A stretch of DNA of 64,000 nucleotides, taken from assembly GCF_014647415.1 (NCBI RefSeq), contig NZ_BMPD01000005.1:1-64000 (forward strand), in the 5' to 3' direction. This stretch comes from Haloarcula sebkhae. GTDB lineage: Archaea > Halobacteriota > Halobacteria > Halobacteriales > Haloarculaceae. The notes beneath the pieces were generated by a model. It was not told the origin of the DNA. It worked only from the letters and a program-made list of their open reading frames with translations, and searched no databases. The position numbers were made by a program, and so were the translations under genes. Below are positions 43,300 through 51,703 of this stretch, piece by piece (position 1 is the stretch's first letter; the number at the start of each line of letters is the position of its first letter).

Positions 43300-43422
43300 T
43301 TATATCCAGTCGGAGGGGAGTTCGTCTTCGTGATTGTCCAGCAGTTCGAGTAGTGGCCTGATCTCGTCGAAATTCGGCCCCTTCGAGACTTCGTGTGTGT
43401 CCTTATTCCACTCACAGGCGTT
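43300..43422 (-). pseudogene. C-terminal remnant of a DUF7344-like gene
   Basis: About 40 codons open on the minus strand ending in FDEIRPLLELLDNHEDELP, closely resembling FDEIEPMLELLENHADELP at the end of the gene at 13032. Stops lie just upstream and no start exists, so only the C-terminal fragment survives. It points to host-type DNA in this part of the provirus. Confidence 0.6.
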
Positions 43423-43465
43423 TCATCTCTACGATTGGATAAAGAGCCCGTATTGGCAACGACTG

Positions 43466-46192
43466 TTAGGTCTGCCGCGCTGTGTCGGACAATGAACTTC
43501 GAATGTCGTTGACCACGTCGCCGACGGACTGGCCCAGCCCCAGCTCCAAAACGACCTCGCGCGGAGACTCAGCAATGCTCCGAACCCGAAGGTCACCCAC
43601 ATCGGGCAGCGCCGACAGGTCCAGCGATTCAGTGAGCCGGTACCCGATGTCCTGCCGAGAGAGCGTGGCCTGTGCGCTGACGACGGGGCCCTGCGACTGG
43701 TCGACGATATACAGCGCCGCTTGGTCGGCCTGTGGCTGGGAGATGATCTGCGGGATGTCGACGATCTCTGGCTGGCGGACGTCGGCATGTCTATCGCCGG
43801 TGAAGTCGCCGACAACTTCGGCCTCGTAGTCGATATTGTAGGTGTTGCCCTCGACAAGGTTGCTGTCGAGGTCGGGCATCTGGATTGTGCCCAGCGTTTC
43901 GTTGATGACGTAGTCCGCGTCCGGTCCACGCCCGTACTCAGTGGTTGAGTCGTAAACGCGGGTCGAACCCTTGAGGATGTCATCGTTATCGAGCTGGACA
44001 TCGTTCAAGTCGGCGACGAACTGCTCCTCTTCGATTTGCTTACTCTGGCCGTGAACCACCGCCTTGGTCGCCTCGGCCTCGATGTCCTTGTCCACGCGCC
44101 AGTCAACGAGGTCAGGATCAGCCGCCGACGAGCGCTGGCCTGGTCGCGTGACGACGACCTCGAAGCCGTCATCGTACTGCAGCTCCCAGATAAGGTTTGC
44201 CCGGTCGGCGTACTTCGAGAGCGCATCCACGACCGTCGCGTCCACGGTTTCGCTGACCCCCGGCGAGTCGATGCTGTCGTACTTGATCGTCAGCGAGTCG
44301 AGTGTCTGGGGTTGGGTTCGATACCGTGTGACCGTGTCCTCGACGTTGCTGCCGCCGTCGCCGTCGATGCCGCCGAGTGTCGTCCGTGCAACGAACTGGC
44401 CCGTCGAACTGGCGAAGTCATCCTCAACACTGGTTGCGTTGGTCGCCGTGACGAACGTCTCGCCATCCGGTGAGACCGCGACGGCCTGTCCGTTGGCCGT
44501 TGAGGAGACGGGGGCCTCGACGCGGCCGCCGGTCGCTCGCCGAATCGGAACGGCATCGAAGTCGAAGTCGGTCGGAGTGAACAGCGCCGGCGGTCCATCG
44601 AGGAGTGCGATGTCGCTCCGGAGCGTGTTCGAGAAATTGCTCGGGTCCTGCTCGCGCTTGTCGAACAGGACGACGGAATCGATGAACGCCTCGCCCGCGG
44701 GTCCGATGTCGTTCCCGCCGGTGTCACTTGCGGCGGTGAACGTGATGTCCACGGTCCCGCTGACGGGGATTTTGTCGTCAGTGATGGACGTGCCAGGGTT
44801 GAGGGCGCTCTGCCACTCCACGCTCTTGTCGGTCTCGTCGGGATTAAACGCTGAATCCGCTCCCAAGAGCGCACCGTCCACGCGGACCTCGATGAATCCC
44901 TCGTAGTTGTCTGCAATGCGATAGTAGAGCCCCCAGTCCGATGCGTCAAGTGCATAGGGCAGGTCGATACTGACGCCAGTCGATTCGAGCGCGGCGACGT
45001 CCAGTTCCAGCGCCTCGCTAGCGGTCCAGTTCCAGCGCGTGTCGGTGACGAGCTTCCCAGATGAGATGTCCCCTGGCGGGACGATCACTGCCGACTGCTT
45101 GGGTCGCGCCTGCCCGTTGTCGACGGCACGCGGGCCACTGAGTGACTGCGCGGCGCTGCCCAGCTCTTCGGTTGAGTCCAGCGTCGTCAGTAGTTCGTTG
45201 TCGGCCGTCGGCGCGGGGTCGACTGTCGAATCGTAGCTAACCTCGTCGAGGATGGATTCGATAGCGGTCTCGGCAGTCACGTCATCGAAGTCCTGCTGGA
45301 CGCGCTGTTGCAGCTCGTCGCCGCCGCGGCCGACGAGCACGGTCCGGTCGGGCTCGGGACTGACCTGCGCGAGCGTATCGATCGGGATGCGCTGGCCGTC
45401 ACGCCACACTCGCATCGCACTATCTTCCCACTCTGTCGAGAGCCACGAGTCGTCGGGCCGGACAGCGACCTCGACCTCTGGCCGGCCGTTGAGCGTCGGC
45501 CGGATGCTGGGATCATCGAGGATAGACGGTCGCCGGGTGGTCCCGTCGGCGCGCTCGACCTCGACGGTCCAGCCGGCGCTGTCGGTCGGGGTCTGCTTCG
45601 CGACCGACGGCGTCGTGGCTGTGTCAGAGCCGACGGCCTCGGCGTCCTCAGTGAACGCGCGGACGGTGTACTCGTAGTCGGCCGACGGCTGGGCCGTCGT
45701 ATCGGTGTAGGACTCCGTATTTGCACCCAGCGTCGCCAGCGAGCGCGTGCGTGTCCCGTCAGCGAACGACCGGGTCCGTAGTATCTCGAACCCGTCCTCG
45801 TTGTCGGCTTGGTCCGTCCACGAGACAGTCACTTGCGTCGCGCTGTCGGCCGCTGCGGAGACATCAGTCGGCGTCGGGAACGTTGTTGTGATGGCGACCG
45901 GCGACGTCCATGCACCGGTGACGTGCTCGGTCTCGGAGCGGATGCGAACCTCGTAGGCCTCGCCGTCCTCTAGCCCGCCGAAGGTAATCGACGAGTTGGT
46001 CTGGTCAACGACGACCTCGTCGAATCCGACGGCCGAGGAGTCCCACGACGACTGCTCCGTCTCGCGGATTTGGCCACGATAGCTGCCGTAGTTGCTGATG
46101 TCAGAGTAACTGGCCGTGACCTCGTCTTCGATGCCGTTGTCCAGCGCCGGCTGCGGGACATCAGGCAGAGTTGTTGTGGCTTGGATAGGCAT
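43466..46192 (-). CDS. Large tail-fibre or receptor-binding protein with Fn3 domains
   Basis: A 908-residue structural protein, last gene of the late operon. The N-terminal third carries two fibronectin-III-like domains (patterns LEDGEAYEVRIRSETEH and VTVSWTDQADNEDGFEILR). The middle is beta-rich, and the C-terminal part includes VVVTRPGQRSSA and a helical end. Position after the tail-tip genes and the Fn3 domains suggest it binds the host surface. No homology to a named fibre is claimed. Confidence 0.7.
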   Translation of the reverse strand: MPIQATTTLPDVPQPALDNGIEDEVTASYSDISNYGSYRGQIRETEQSSWDSSAVGFDEVVVDQTNSSITFGGLEDGEAYEVRIRSETEHVTGAWTSPVAITTTFPTPTDVSAAADSATQVTVSWTDQADNEDGFEILRTRSFADGTRTRSLATLGANTESYTDTTAQPSADYEYTVRAFTEDAEAVGSDTATTPSVAKQTPTDSAGWTVEVERADGTTRRPSILDDPSIRPTLNGRPEVEVAVRPDDSWLSTEWEDSAMRVWRDGQRIPIDTLAQVSPEPDRTVLVGRGGDELQQRVQQDFDDVTAETAIESILDEVSYDSTVDPAPTADNELLTTLDSTEELGSAAQSLSGPRAVDNGQARPKQSAVIVPPGDISSGKLVTDTRWNWTASEALELDVAALESTGVSIDLPYALDASDWGLYYRIADNYEGFIEVRVDGALLGADSAFNPDETDKSVEWQSALNPGTSITDDKIPVSGTVDITFTAASDTGGNDIGPAGEAFIDSVVLFDKREQDPSNFSNTLRSDIALLDGPPALFTPTDFDFDAVPIRRATGGRVEAPVSSTANGQAVAVSPDGETFVTATNATSVEDDFASSTGQFVARTTLGGIDGDGGSNVEDTVTRYRTQPQTLDSLTIKYDSIDSPGVSETVDATVVDALSKYADRANLIWELQYDDGFEVVVTRPGQRSSAADPDLVDWRVDKDIEAEATKAVVHGQSKQIEEEQFVADLNDVQLDNDDILKGSTRVYDSTTEYGRGPDADYVINETLGTIQMPDLDSNLVEGNTYNIDYEAEVVGDFTGDRHADVRQPEIVDIPQIISQPQADQAALYIVDQSQGPVVSAQATLSRQDIGYRLTESLDLSALPDVGDLRVRSIAESPREVVLELGLGQSVGDVVNDIRSSLSDTARQT

Positions 46193-46246
46193 TTGATATT
46201 ATGTCCGTATGCAGCGCATCGGCTGGTCAGTCTGGCTCAATATATC

Positions 46247-46765
46247 TTAATGAGCTTCCCCGGTTAGCGCCATCACCGTGACTGAATACGGCGTGTAGCT
46301 GCTTGTGTCGAACTGAAGATCTAATCCGTCGCTGCTGGTCGAATACGATCGAGAGTCTGGGCTAAATGCCTCAACGCTATTTATCACGGTAGCGCCAGCA
46401 TTCCTATCAAAAAGCACAACATCGTTAAACCGCCGACTGGTCCCATCGTATTCGGAATCTCCACTAACAACAACAAACCCATCTCTCTCTTTGTAGATTG
46501 TTGATGCTGTAGAAGCGTCAACGCCAAGATTTGGTTGAGATTTTATATATGCTTGGTTGTCTCCTGTTTTGTGCTTCGCTTGTATCATTGTCCCCGTTAC
46601 TCCGTCTGATACTTCCCCTGCACTGACCGCCGAGACGTCCAGCCCATCGCCGGTGAGTCGGGCCTGCTCGCCCGACTGCGAGTGCTCGACGATGATATCT
46701 CCGTTCGTGTCCGCGTCGAGTTTGCCGATTAGTGTGCCGTTGTCGTCTCTGATGTTGAATGTCAT
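46247..46765 (-). CDS. Tail-associated structural protein
   Basis: A 172-residue acidic, beta-rich protein (DDNGTLIGKLDADTNGDII near the start). It lies between the adhesin and the fibre gene and overlaps the adhesin gene by 4 nt, so it is probably a tail-tip component. No family recognised. Confidence 0.6.
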   Translation of the reverse strand: MTFNIRDDNGTLIGKLDADTNGDIIVEHSQSGEQARLTGDGLDVSAVSAGEVSDGVTGTMIQAKHKTGDNQAYIKSQPNLGVDASTASTIYKERDGFVVVSGDSEYDGTSRRFNDVVLFDRNAGATVINSVEAFSPDSRSYSTSSDGLDLQFDTSSYTPYSVTVMALTGEAH

Positions 46766-47781
46766 AGCTCAAACCTCGTCCTGACGTTGATTTCGCCGCT
46801 GTTGTCGACCGTCCCGCCGTTTTCGTAGGGCGCGTCTCGGTTGACTGTCTCTCCCGCTGCGACCGTCCGCGTCTCGCCGGGCGCGGCGGTGAAGCCATGC
46901 CAGTCCCGCCGCGTCGCCACGTCGTTGACCGCCTCTACAGCGATGAGATACTCTTCGCCGTTCTTGAGCCCCGACAGCGTGTAGCTGGTCGTGCTGGCCC
47001 CCAGCGTTGCGACCTGCGTCTCGGTCGCGCCGCCGTCGCGTGATTTGTAGACCCGATACTCGGTCGCCGGGTCGGTATCCGGCAGGGAGTCGTCCGTCCA
47101 CGAGATGCCGATCTCCGTGTCGCGGACGGCGTCGGCCGTGAGCGACGTGGGCGGCGGTGGCGGGTAGGCTGGTTCGATCTCGACAAAGGGGCCGCCCGAG
47201 GAGGTCGTCGTATCTGTGACGGTGACGCTACTGTCGGTGAGCGTCCCGCCAGCGGTCGGATCCGGACCGCCCCCACCCCCGCCATCGCCACCGTCCTCGC
47301 CATCGGGGTCGGATTGTATCCCGCCGGCCCCGCCACGAGCACCGCCACCGCCACCGCCGGGGGCAGGGGATACGTTCCCATCAGAACCGCCAGCCCCGCC
47401 GCCACCGCCACCGACTGCCAGCACCGTCCCGTTGACCACAATCGCTGATGGTGCCCCACCACCAGCCCCATTGGTCCCGCTACTCCCAGCCCCACCATCG
47501 CCGCCGGAGACACCACCGTCAAACGGCGACGTGCCGCCAGACCCGGGCACGAAAGCGTCTTGGTTGTCTTGGCCGCCCTCGCCGACGAATACGTCCACTA
47601 CTGTCCCGCCAGACAGCTGGACTTCGCCAGAGACCTCGCCACCGCCAGCGCCGATCGAATGGCTGTTGCTGTTAAATGTGTCATCACCGCCCGCGCCACC
47701 GCGGACGGTAAAGCGGATGCCAGCCGCGCCGTCCGGGACTGTGTAGCTGTGCTGGCTGTTGGTCGTATCAAACGTCGCCAT
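46762..47781 (-). CDS. Glycine-rich adhesin with Fn3 domain
   Basis: A 339-residue protein. Residues about 20-180 are extremely glycine-rich (VGGGGGGAGGSDGN; GGGGGGARGGAGG), resembling phage tail adhesins that fold as bundled polyglycine-II helices. Residues about 215-295 form a fibronectin-III-like domain (TEIGISWTDDSLPDTD). The last part is beta-rich. It sits among the tail-tip genes and probably binds the host. Confidence 0.7.
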   Translation of the reverse strand: MATFDTTNSQHSYTVPDGAAGIRFTVRGGAGGDDTFNSNSHSIGAGGGEVSGEVQLSGGTVVDVFVGEGGQDNQDAFVPGSGGTSPFDGGVSGGDGGAGSSGTNGAGGGAPSAIVVNGTVLAVGGGGGGAGGSDGNVSPAPGGGGGGARGGAGGIQSDPDGEDGGDGGGGGGPDPTAGGTLTDSSVTVTDTTTSSGGPFVEIEPAYPPPPPTSLTADAVRDTEIGISWTDDSLPDTDPATEYRVYKSRDGGATETQVATLGASTTSYTLSGLKNGEEYLIAVEAVNDVATRRDWHGFTAAPGETRTVAAGETVNRDAPYENGGTVDNSGEINVRTRFEL

Positions 47782-48923
47782 CAGCGAATCGCCTCCCGCG
47801 GCCGCAGGTCACGTTTGGGCTGGGGTGTGACGAGCCGATCCGACGCGGCCGGCGAGAGCAGCGACTCCAGTCCCGCGGGGACCGGCGACGTGCTGTCGGG
47901 CACTCTGGAGAACTGGATGCCCGGCCAGCCCCGATGGATGGTCACATCGAGGGGATACGTTGCGCCGGTTGAGGCGTTGCGCCAGCGCGTCCACGCATCG
48001 ACGCGGGCCGCGCCGAGGCGCTGGGACTGTCGCTCGGCGATGTCCAACTCAACGAGGGACCAGTCCGACGCCGGGAGTGAGACGTTGTTCCACGCGTCGG
48101 CGTTGTAGTCGTACTGCTCGACGGAAACGCCGGGTGACGCCGTCGGGTCGGCGCGAAGTCGGACGAGGCCGTTGTCGACGATCGCCTCGCCAGAGAACTC
48201 GTGGGATGGGTCGAACACCTTGGCCCAGCGGAGGTTGCCGTCGGCGTCGAGTTTACTCCCGCCCAGCGAATCGAATACGCGGACGTCCGTCGCTCCCTCA
48301 CTGTCGTAGTCGATATCATAGACAAGTGACGGCGATGCGTAGGGCGCATCAGACAGTCGATACTCGTCGATGTCTCCGAGTTCAGCGCTGCGGGTCGTCG
48401 TCGGTGACGCTGTCGTCGTGGCGTCCGTCTCGGGGTTGAGCCAGCGAACACCCTCGGCTGTCGCGGGGGCGGCGACGTAGCCGCTCACGTCGTTGCCGAA
48501 CGGATGGGTCAGTTCGCGCGCCTCGGTCGTGACCTCACGACGGTGGGTCGAACGAGTGCCTTTGCGAATAAGTGTCAAGTCGTACTGGTACACGTCTCTC
48601 CGGTTGGCATGGACAGGGTCAACGTTCAGATTCTTAATCGTGTAGTAGCCGGCATCGCTAAACCCGCCAGTATCCTGATAGAGCGGGAGGCCTCCCAATC
48701 TGGCACCGGCCAATTCACTCAACTCGCCGGCCAACATCCTGGAAATCCTCTCGCCGTAGCGATACTGTCCGTCGAGGGAGAGGTCGCCCCCGCCTGAAGA
48801 GATTTGCTCAACAGCAGACCGCTGTTGCCCAAGCAGCCCCTGTTGAGACAGTTCCTGTCGGAGCTGGTTTTGTTCCCCAGTCTGTGCGCTTTCTGGGAGT
48901 GGGCTGGTGTACAGGTATTTCAT
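47781..48923 (-). CDS. Distal tail protein
   Basis: A 380-residue protein starting MKYLYTSPLPESAQTGEQ; the upstream frame to 49004 reads the neighbouring gene. The N-terminal part is helical and glutamine-rich, the rest beta-rich (LSDAPYASPSLVYDIDYDS). It is coupled to the upstream gene by ATGA and precedes the adhesin, which fits a baseplate or distal tail role. Confidence 0.6.
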   Translation of the reverse strand: MKYLYTSPLPESAQTGEQNQLRQELSQQGLLGQQRSAVEQISSGGGDLSLDGQYRYGERISRMLAGELSELAGARLGGLPLYQDTGGFSDAGYYTIKNLNVDPVHANRRDVYQYDLTLIRKGTRSTHRREVTTEARELTHPFGNDVSGYVAAPATAEGVRWLNPETDATTTASPTTTRSAELGDIDEYRLSDAPYASPSLVYDIDYDSEGATDVRVFDSLGGSKLDADGNLRWAKVFDPSHEFSGEAIVDNGLVRLRADPTASPGVSVEQYDYNADAWNNVSLPASDWSLVELDIAERQSQRLGAARVDAWTRWRNASTGATYPLDVTIHRGWPGIQFSRVPDSTSPVPAGLESLLSPAASDRLVTPQPKRDLRPREAIR

Positions 48924-49588
48924 CGCTCTGGAATGATCTCGTTGATGTCCTTGGCTACCGACTCCGCCTCGTCGACGACTGCTTCGGGCAACACAGCAGC
49001 CCACTCTGCAGTGATACTCACATCAATCGCGTTCGGGTCGTCCGGATCGTCGGTGACGTTCGTCTCGATGATGGCAACCGTTAGTGGCCGGCCGAACGCG
49101 CCAGCAGAGTCTGCATAGGTTCCATCCGACCACTGGCCCCAGTACAGCCGCGCCTGGCCGAGCGATCCAGTCTTCGACTGTGAGATGACGTACTCGAAAA
49201 TCTGCTTTTGCGCGAGTGTGTCACAGCCAGTCGCGTCGTACTTGGAGATATCGTTGGGGTCGGTCGGGTCGGTACTGCCGTCGCCCCACTGCAGGTCACG
49301 GTCGCCAGCTTTGCCAGCAATCTGTTCGACGTACTGCCCCGCGCCACCGTCGACGAAGTAGCCTCGCCGGGATTCGGTGTTTTCGTCGGCGAGTTCGCCC
49401 GGGACTGTTTTGTCGGCTATTTCATACGCCGCACGTAGGTACTGTCCCCGGCTACCGATCAAGTATGTCTTCGCAACGTTGCCAGTGTCTTCTAGCTCTT
49501 CCTTCACCTGAAAGGCGCACGTCCGAGTATCTCCAGTCTCGTCGACGACATCCACCTCCAAAATCGCACTGTCAGTTAGTCCGGGCAC
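48920..49588 (-). CDS. Tail protein
   Basis: A 222-residue acidic protein (MPGLTDSAILEVDVVDETG) with regular beta patterning (GQARLYWGQWSDGTYADSAG). It follows the tape-measure gene and the short membrane gene, as minor tail proteins do. No family recognised. Confidence 0.55.
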   Translation of the reverse strand: MPGLTDSAILEVDVVDETGDTRTCAFQVKEELEDTGNVAKTYLIGSRGQYLRAAYEIADKTVPGELADENTESRRGYFVDGGAGQYVEQIAGKAGDRDLQWGDGSTDPTDPNDISKYDATGCDTLAQKQIFEYVISQSKTGSLGQARLYWGQWSDGTYADSAGAFGRPLTVAIIETNVTDDPDDPNAIDVSITAEWAAVLPEAVVDEAESVAKDINEIIPER

Positions 49589-49665
49589 TGTCGGTACACC
49601 TCACTGTAGCTGTGTGTTGTCATGGTTACAATCGCTCAGAATCAGCGGTTTTGCTATTGACTGTA

Positions 49666-49866
49666 CTATCCACGCCAGCGCCGGCGGGCAAGCAGCACGG
49701 CCGCCACTGCGATCAGTAGCAAGATTATAGATGCAATGTTCATGAAGTAGAGAACCAGCACCATTACTACGACAACCGCCACCACGATGGAGAGCAAGAC
49801 TTTCACCACGGCCCAAGGCGTGATGTTTTCTAACATTTCGGTGAAAACTATTCTCCAACCAATCAT
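49666..49866 (-). CDS. Small two-helix membrane protein in the tail module
   Basis: A 66-residue protein with two hydrophobic helices (about 18-40 and 44-60) and a basic end (ARRRWRG). It lies just after the tape measure. It may be a holin-like or tail-tip membrane protein; the sequence alone does not decide. Confidence 0.55.
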   Translation of the reverse strand: MIGWRIVFTEMLENITPWAVVKVLLSIVVAVVVVMVLVLYFMNIASIILLLIAVAAVLLARRRWRG

Positions 49867-49892
49867 AAGTTACACCCCACTTGATGCCATCG

Positions 49893-51065
49893 TCACCGCC
49901 GACCTCGCGCCGCGTCCTTAATTTCCCGCCTTAGATCGTCCAATTCAGATTCGATGTCGGCAATCCGGTCATCGTACTCCCGCTCGATCTCGTCAATGGC
50001 GTCGTCAACCACATCTTCTGTGTTGGTCTCGACGACGACCTCGGTGGTTGAGTTATCGGTGTAGTTGATGCTTTGACTTCCATCAGGTGGCTGGCTGGCC
50101 TCCACCGTCACCGATGACGTCTGCCCTTGTTCCTGTCTCCGCTTGTTATCCGAGGATTTGAGGTTTGGAACGGGCTCCGGCAGCAGGGGGACATCTCTAC
50201 CCCAATCGCGCGCGGAATTCACCACCTCTTTATTCGCGTCCGCGAGTGACGGCCCAACCACTGGCACGTCTCGGAGAATGTCATTGGCCCATTGATGAGG
50301 GGCTTCGCGCTCCCCGGCACCCGACGAAGAGCTGCCTTGGCCAACCGACACAGAGACGTCAACTGGTATTGGCCCAACATCTTCCACCGGGTACGGTTTT
50401 GATGGCTCCTCGACTGGGTACGTGCCTGACGGCTCCGCGAGTGGGTAATCACCCGACGGCTCTTCGAGCGGGTAGGTTCCTGGCTCCTCGATAGCCAGCG
50501 GGTCCACATCCTCGACGTCGAGTGGGCCAACGTCCTCAACCTGCAACGGCGTCCATGCTGGTTTCTCTACTGAGACTGAGCTGCCACCGGCGCCCGACAA
50601 GGCACCAGCCGCTGCGGTGAGTGCTGCCGCTGCTCCTCCGTGTGCAGCCGCCGCTCCTGTGTGGGCTGTCGCAGCCCCAGTCAACGCAGCAGCGGCACCA
50701 CTCAACGCCGCTGCGCCGCCGGCGTCGCCGCCTGAGTCGATTACTTGGTTGATAATTCCACCGGCAATACCGCCATCGTCACCCTCACCAACCTTGTCGT
50801 CGATTTCTTCGAGGTAGGTGACGGCATCCTCAAGATACCCGGTCCGTTCACGAGCCCATCGGAACTCACGCCGGCGGCGTCGGCGTTCGCGACCACTGCC
50901 AGCACCACCAGCCATTTGGGCAGACATACTGCCGCCATCAGTGACGCCGAGCGGCATCGACCCGATCTCCGATTCGATTTGATGCTTGACATTCGTTAGC
51001 GACCGCTCATCGAGCTCGACGCTGAGCGTGCTAGTCGTGCCAAAGCCATCATCTGATCCAGACAT
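49893..51065 (-). CDS. Tape measure protein (short)
   Basis: A 390-residue protein directly after the frameshifted tail chaperone gene, the standard place for a tape measure. It has an alanine/glycine-rich hydrophobic stretch (about 105-165), a series of VEDVGPL and PLEEPSGDYPL-like repeats (about 175-235) and a C-terminal coiled coil (EREYDDRIADIESELDDLR). At roughly 1.5 A per residue it would set a tail of about 60 nm, so the tail should be short. Identity rests on position and composition. Confidence 0.65.
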   Translation of the reverse strand: MSGSDDGFGTTSTLSVELDERSLTNVKHQIESEIGSMPLGVTDGGSMSAQMAGGAGSGRERRRRRREFRWARERTGYLEDAVTYLEEIDDKVGEGDDGGIAGGIINQVIDSGGDAGGAAALSGAAAALTGAATAHTGAAAAHGGAAAALTAAAGALSGAGGSSVSVEKPAWTPLQVEDVGPLDVEDVDPLAIEEPGTYPLEEPSGDYPLAEPSGTYPVEEPSKPYPVEDVGPIPVDVSVSVGQGSSSSGAGEREAPHQWANDILRDVPVVGPSLADANKEVVNSARDWGRDVPLLPEPVPNLKSSDNKRRQEQGQTSSVTVEASQPPDGSQSINYTDNSTTEVVVETNTEDVVDDAIDEIEREYDDRIADIESELDDLRREIKDAARGRR

Positions 51066-51071
51066 GGGTGA

Positions 51072-51691
51072 TTACAAGAGCCGAGACGCCGCGTAGGCGT
51101 CGAGCAACCGCAAATAGTCTATCGGGATATCCATGAGAGCGTCGGGCGTCAGCCCGTGCGCGAGTCCGACGACGATGTAGTAGTCTCGCCGGGCCCGTCC
51201 GTCGAGGTCGCCGACGTCCCGGTCGCCGTCGAGGACGTCGAGGACCTGTTTCCCGATTCACTTGGGACACCGAGGTCGTTTGCCTCCGCTTCAACCCACG
51301 AGGCGTAGCCAGGATGGACGGTCAACGCAGCGAATGCGGCTTCGATATCGTCATCGTCGTCGACGTTCGGCGCGGAGACTGTGCTGGCGGCAGCGAACCA
51401 GAGACGGCGTTCTTTCTGGCCGGCGTTGCTGGGGATATGGCGGTCCATTTCTGCCTCTTCGAGTGCGCTCAGCGCGCCCAGCGTGAGTTCGGCATCGCTC
51501 CCCCAGCCGGCCTCATCACGTTGCCAAACGAGACCAATCTTGTAGTACTGCAGGCGGCTCTTCTGAGACTGTGCCGCATCATACTCTCCCGTCCCCGGTT
51601 CGAGGTCGTTGATCCTGTCCTTGAGGGCGGTTAGCCGGTCATCCAAGCTGGCGATCTCCTCGCCGAGCGTGTAGGTTTGTGTCTGTAGCAT
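51072..51691 (-). CDS. Tail assembly chaperone GT, made by -1 frameshift
   Basis: If the ribosome slips back one base at GGGAAAC, the zero-frame chaperone is extended by 58 residues to 206 in all. The extension reads QVLDVLDGDRDVGDLDGRA, then RRDYYIVVGLAHGLTPDAL and ends LLDAYAASRLL; it looks like a folded domain, while the unshifted frame reads a Ser/Thr linker. It ends 6 nt before the tape-measure ATG. The arrangement mirrors lambda gpG/gpGT. Confidence 0.8.
51149..51691 (-). CDS. Tail assembly chaperone G (unshifted product)
   Basis: A 180-residue protein: residues 1-40 are helical (LGEEIASLDDRLTALKDRI) and the middle is SDAELTLGALSALEEAEMD, typical of siphovirus tail chaperones. From G147-N148 onward the zero frame codes a Ser/Thr-rich linker that ends the short form. 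I start at 51691 rather than 51697. It keeps tape measure soluble until the tube assembles around it. Confidence 0.75.
   Translation of the reverse strand: MLQTQTYTLGEEIASLDDRLTALKDRINDLEPGTGEYDAAQSQKSRLQYYKIGLVWQRDEAGWGSDAELTLGALSALEEAEMDRHIPSNAGQKERRLWFAAASTVSAPNVDDDDDIEAAFAALTVHPGYASWVEAEANDLGVPSESGNRSSTSSTATGTSATSTDGPGETTTSSSDSRTG
51212..51254 (-). promoter_or_regulatory. -1 programmed frameshift signal
   Basis: In zero frame the codons GGA AAC (G147, N148) are preceded by G, giving the heptamer G GGA AAC at 51254-51248. A 7-nt spacer follows, then an 8-bp stem CGACGTCC with GGACGTCG (51240-51233 and 51219-51212) around a 13-nt loop. Heptamer, spacer and stem match the textbook bacterial -1 signal; lambda uses GGGAAAG. 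Confidence 0.8.
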
Positions 51692-51703
51692 AGACAAGGA
51701 ACG

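Noticed and set aside
49601-49858. Alternative minus-strand frame of 85 codons near the small membrane gene
   Set aside because: Different frame from the hydrophobic 66-aa protein, mixed composition and no helix pattern.
51049-51294. 81-codon minus-strand frame over the chaperone/tape-measure junction
   Set aside because: Arginine-rich out-of-frame reading; the -1 frame of the chaperone is the meaningful one.
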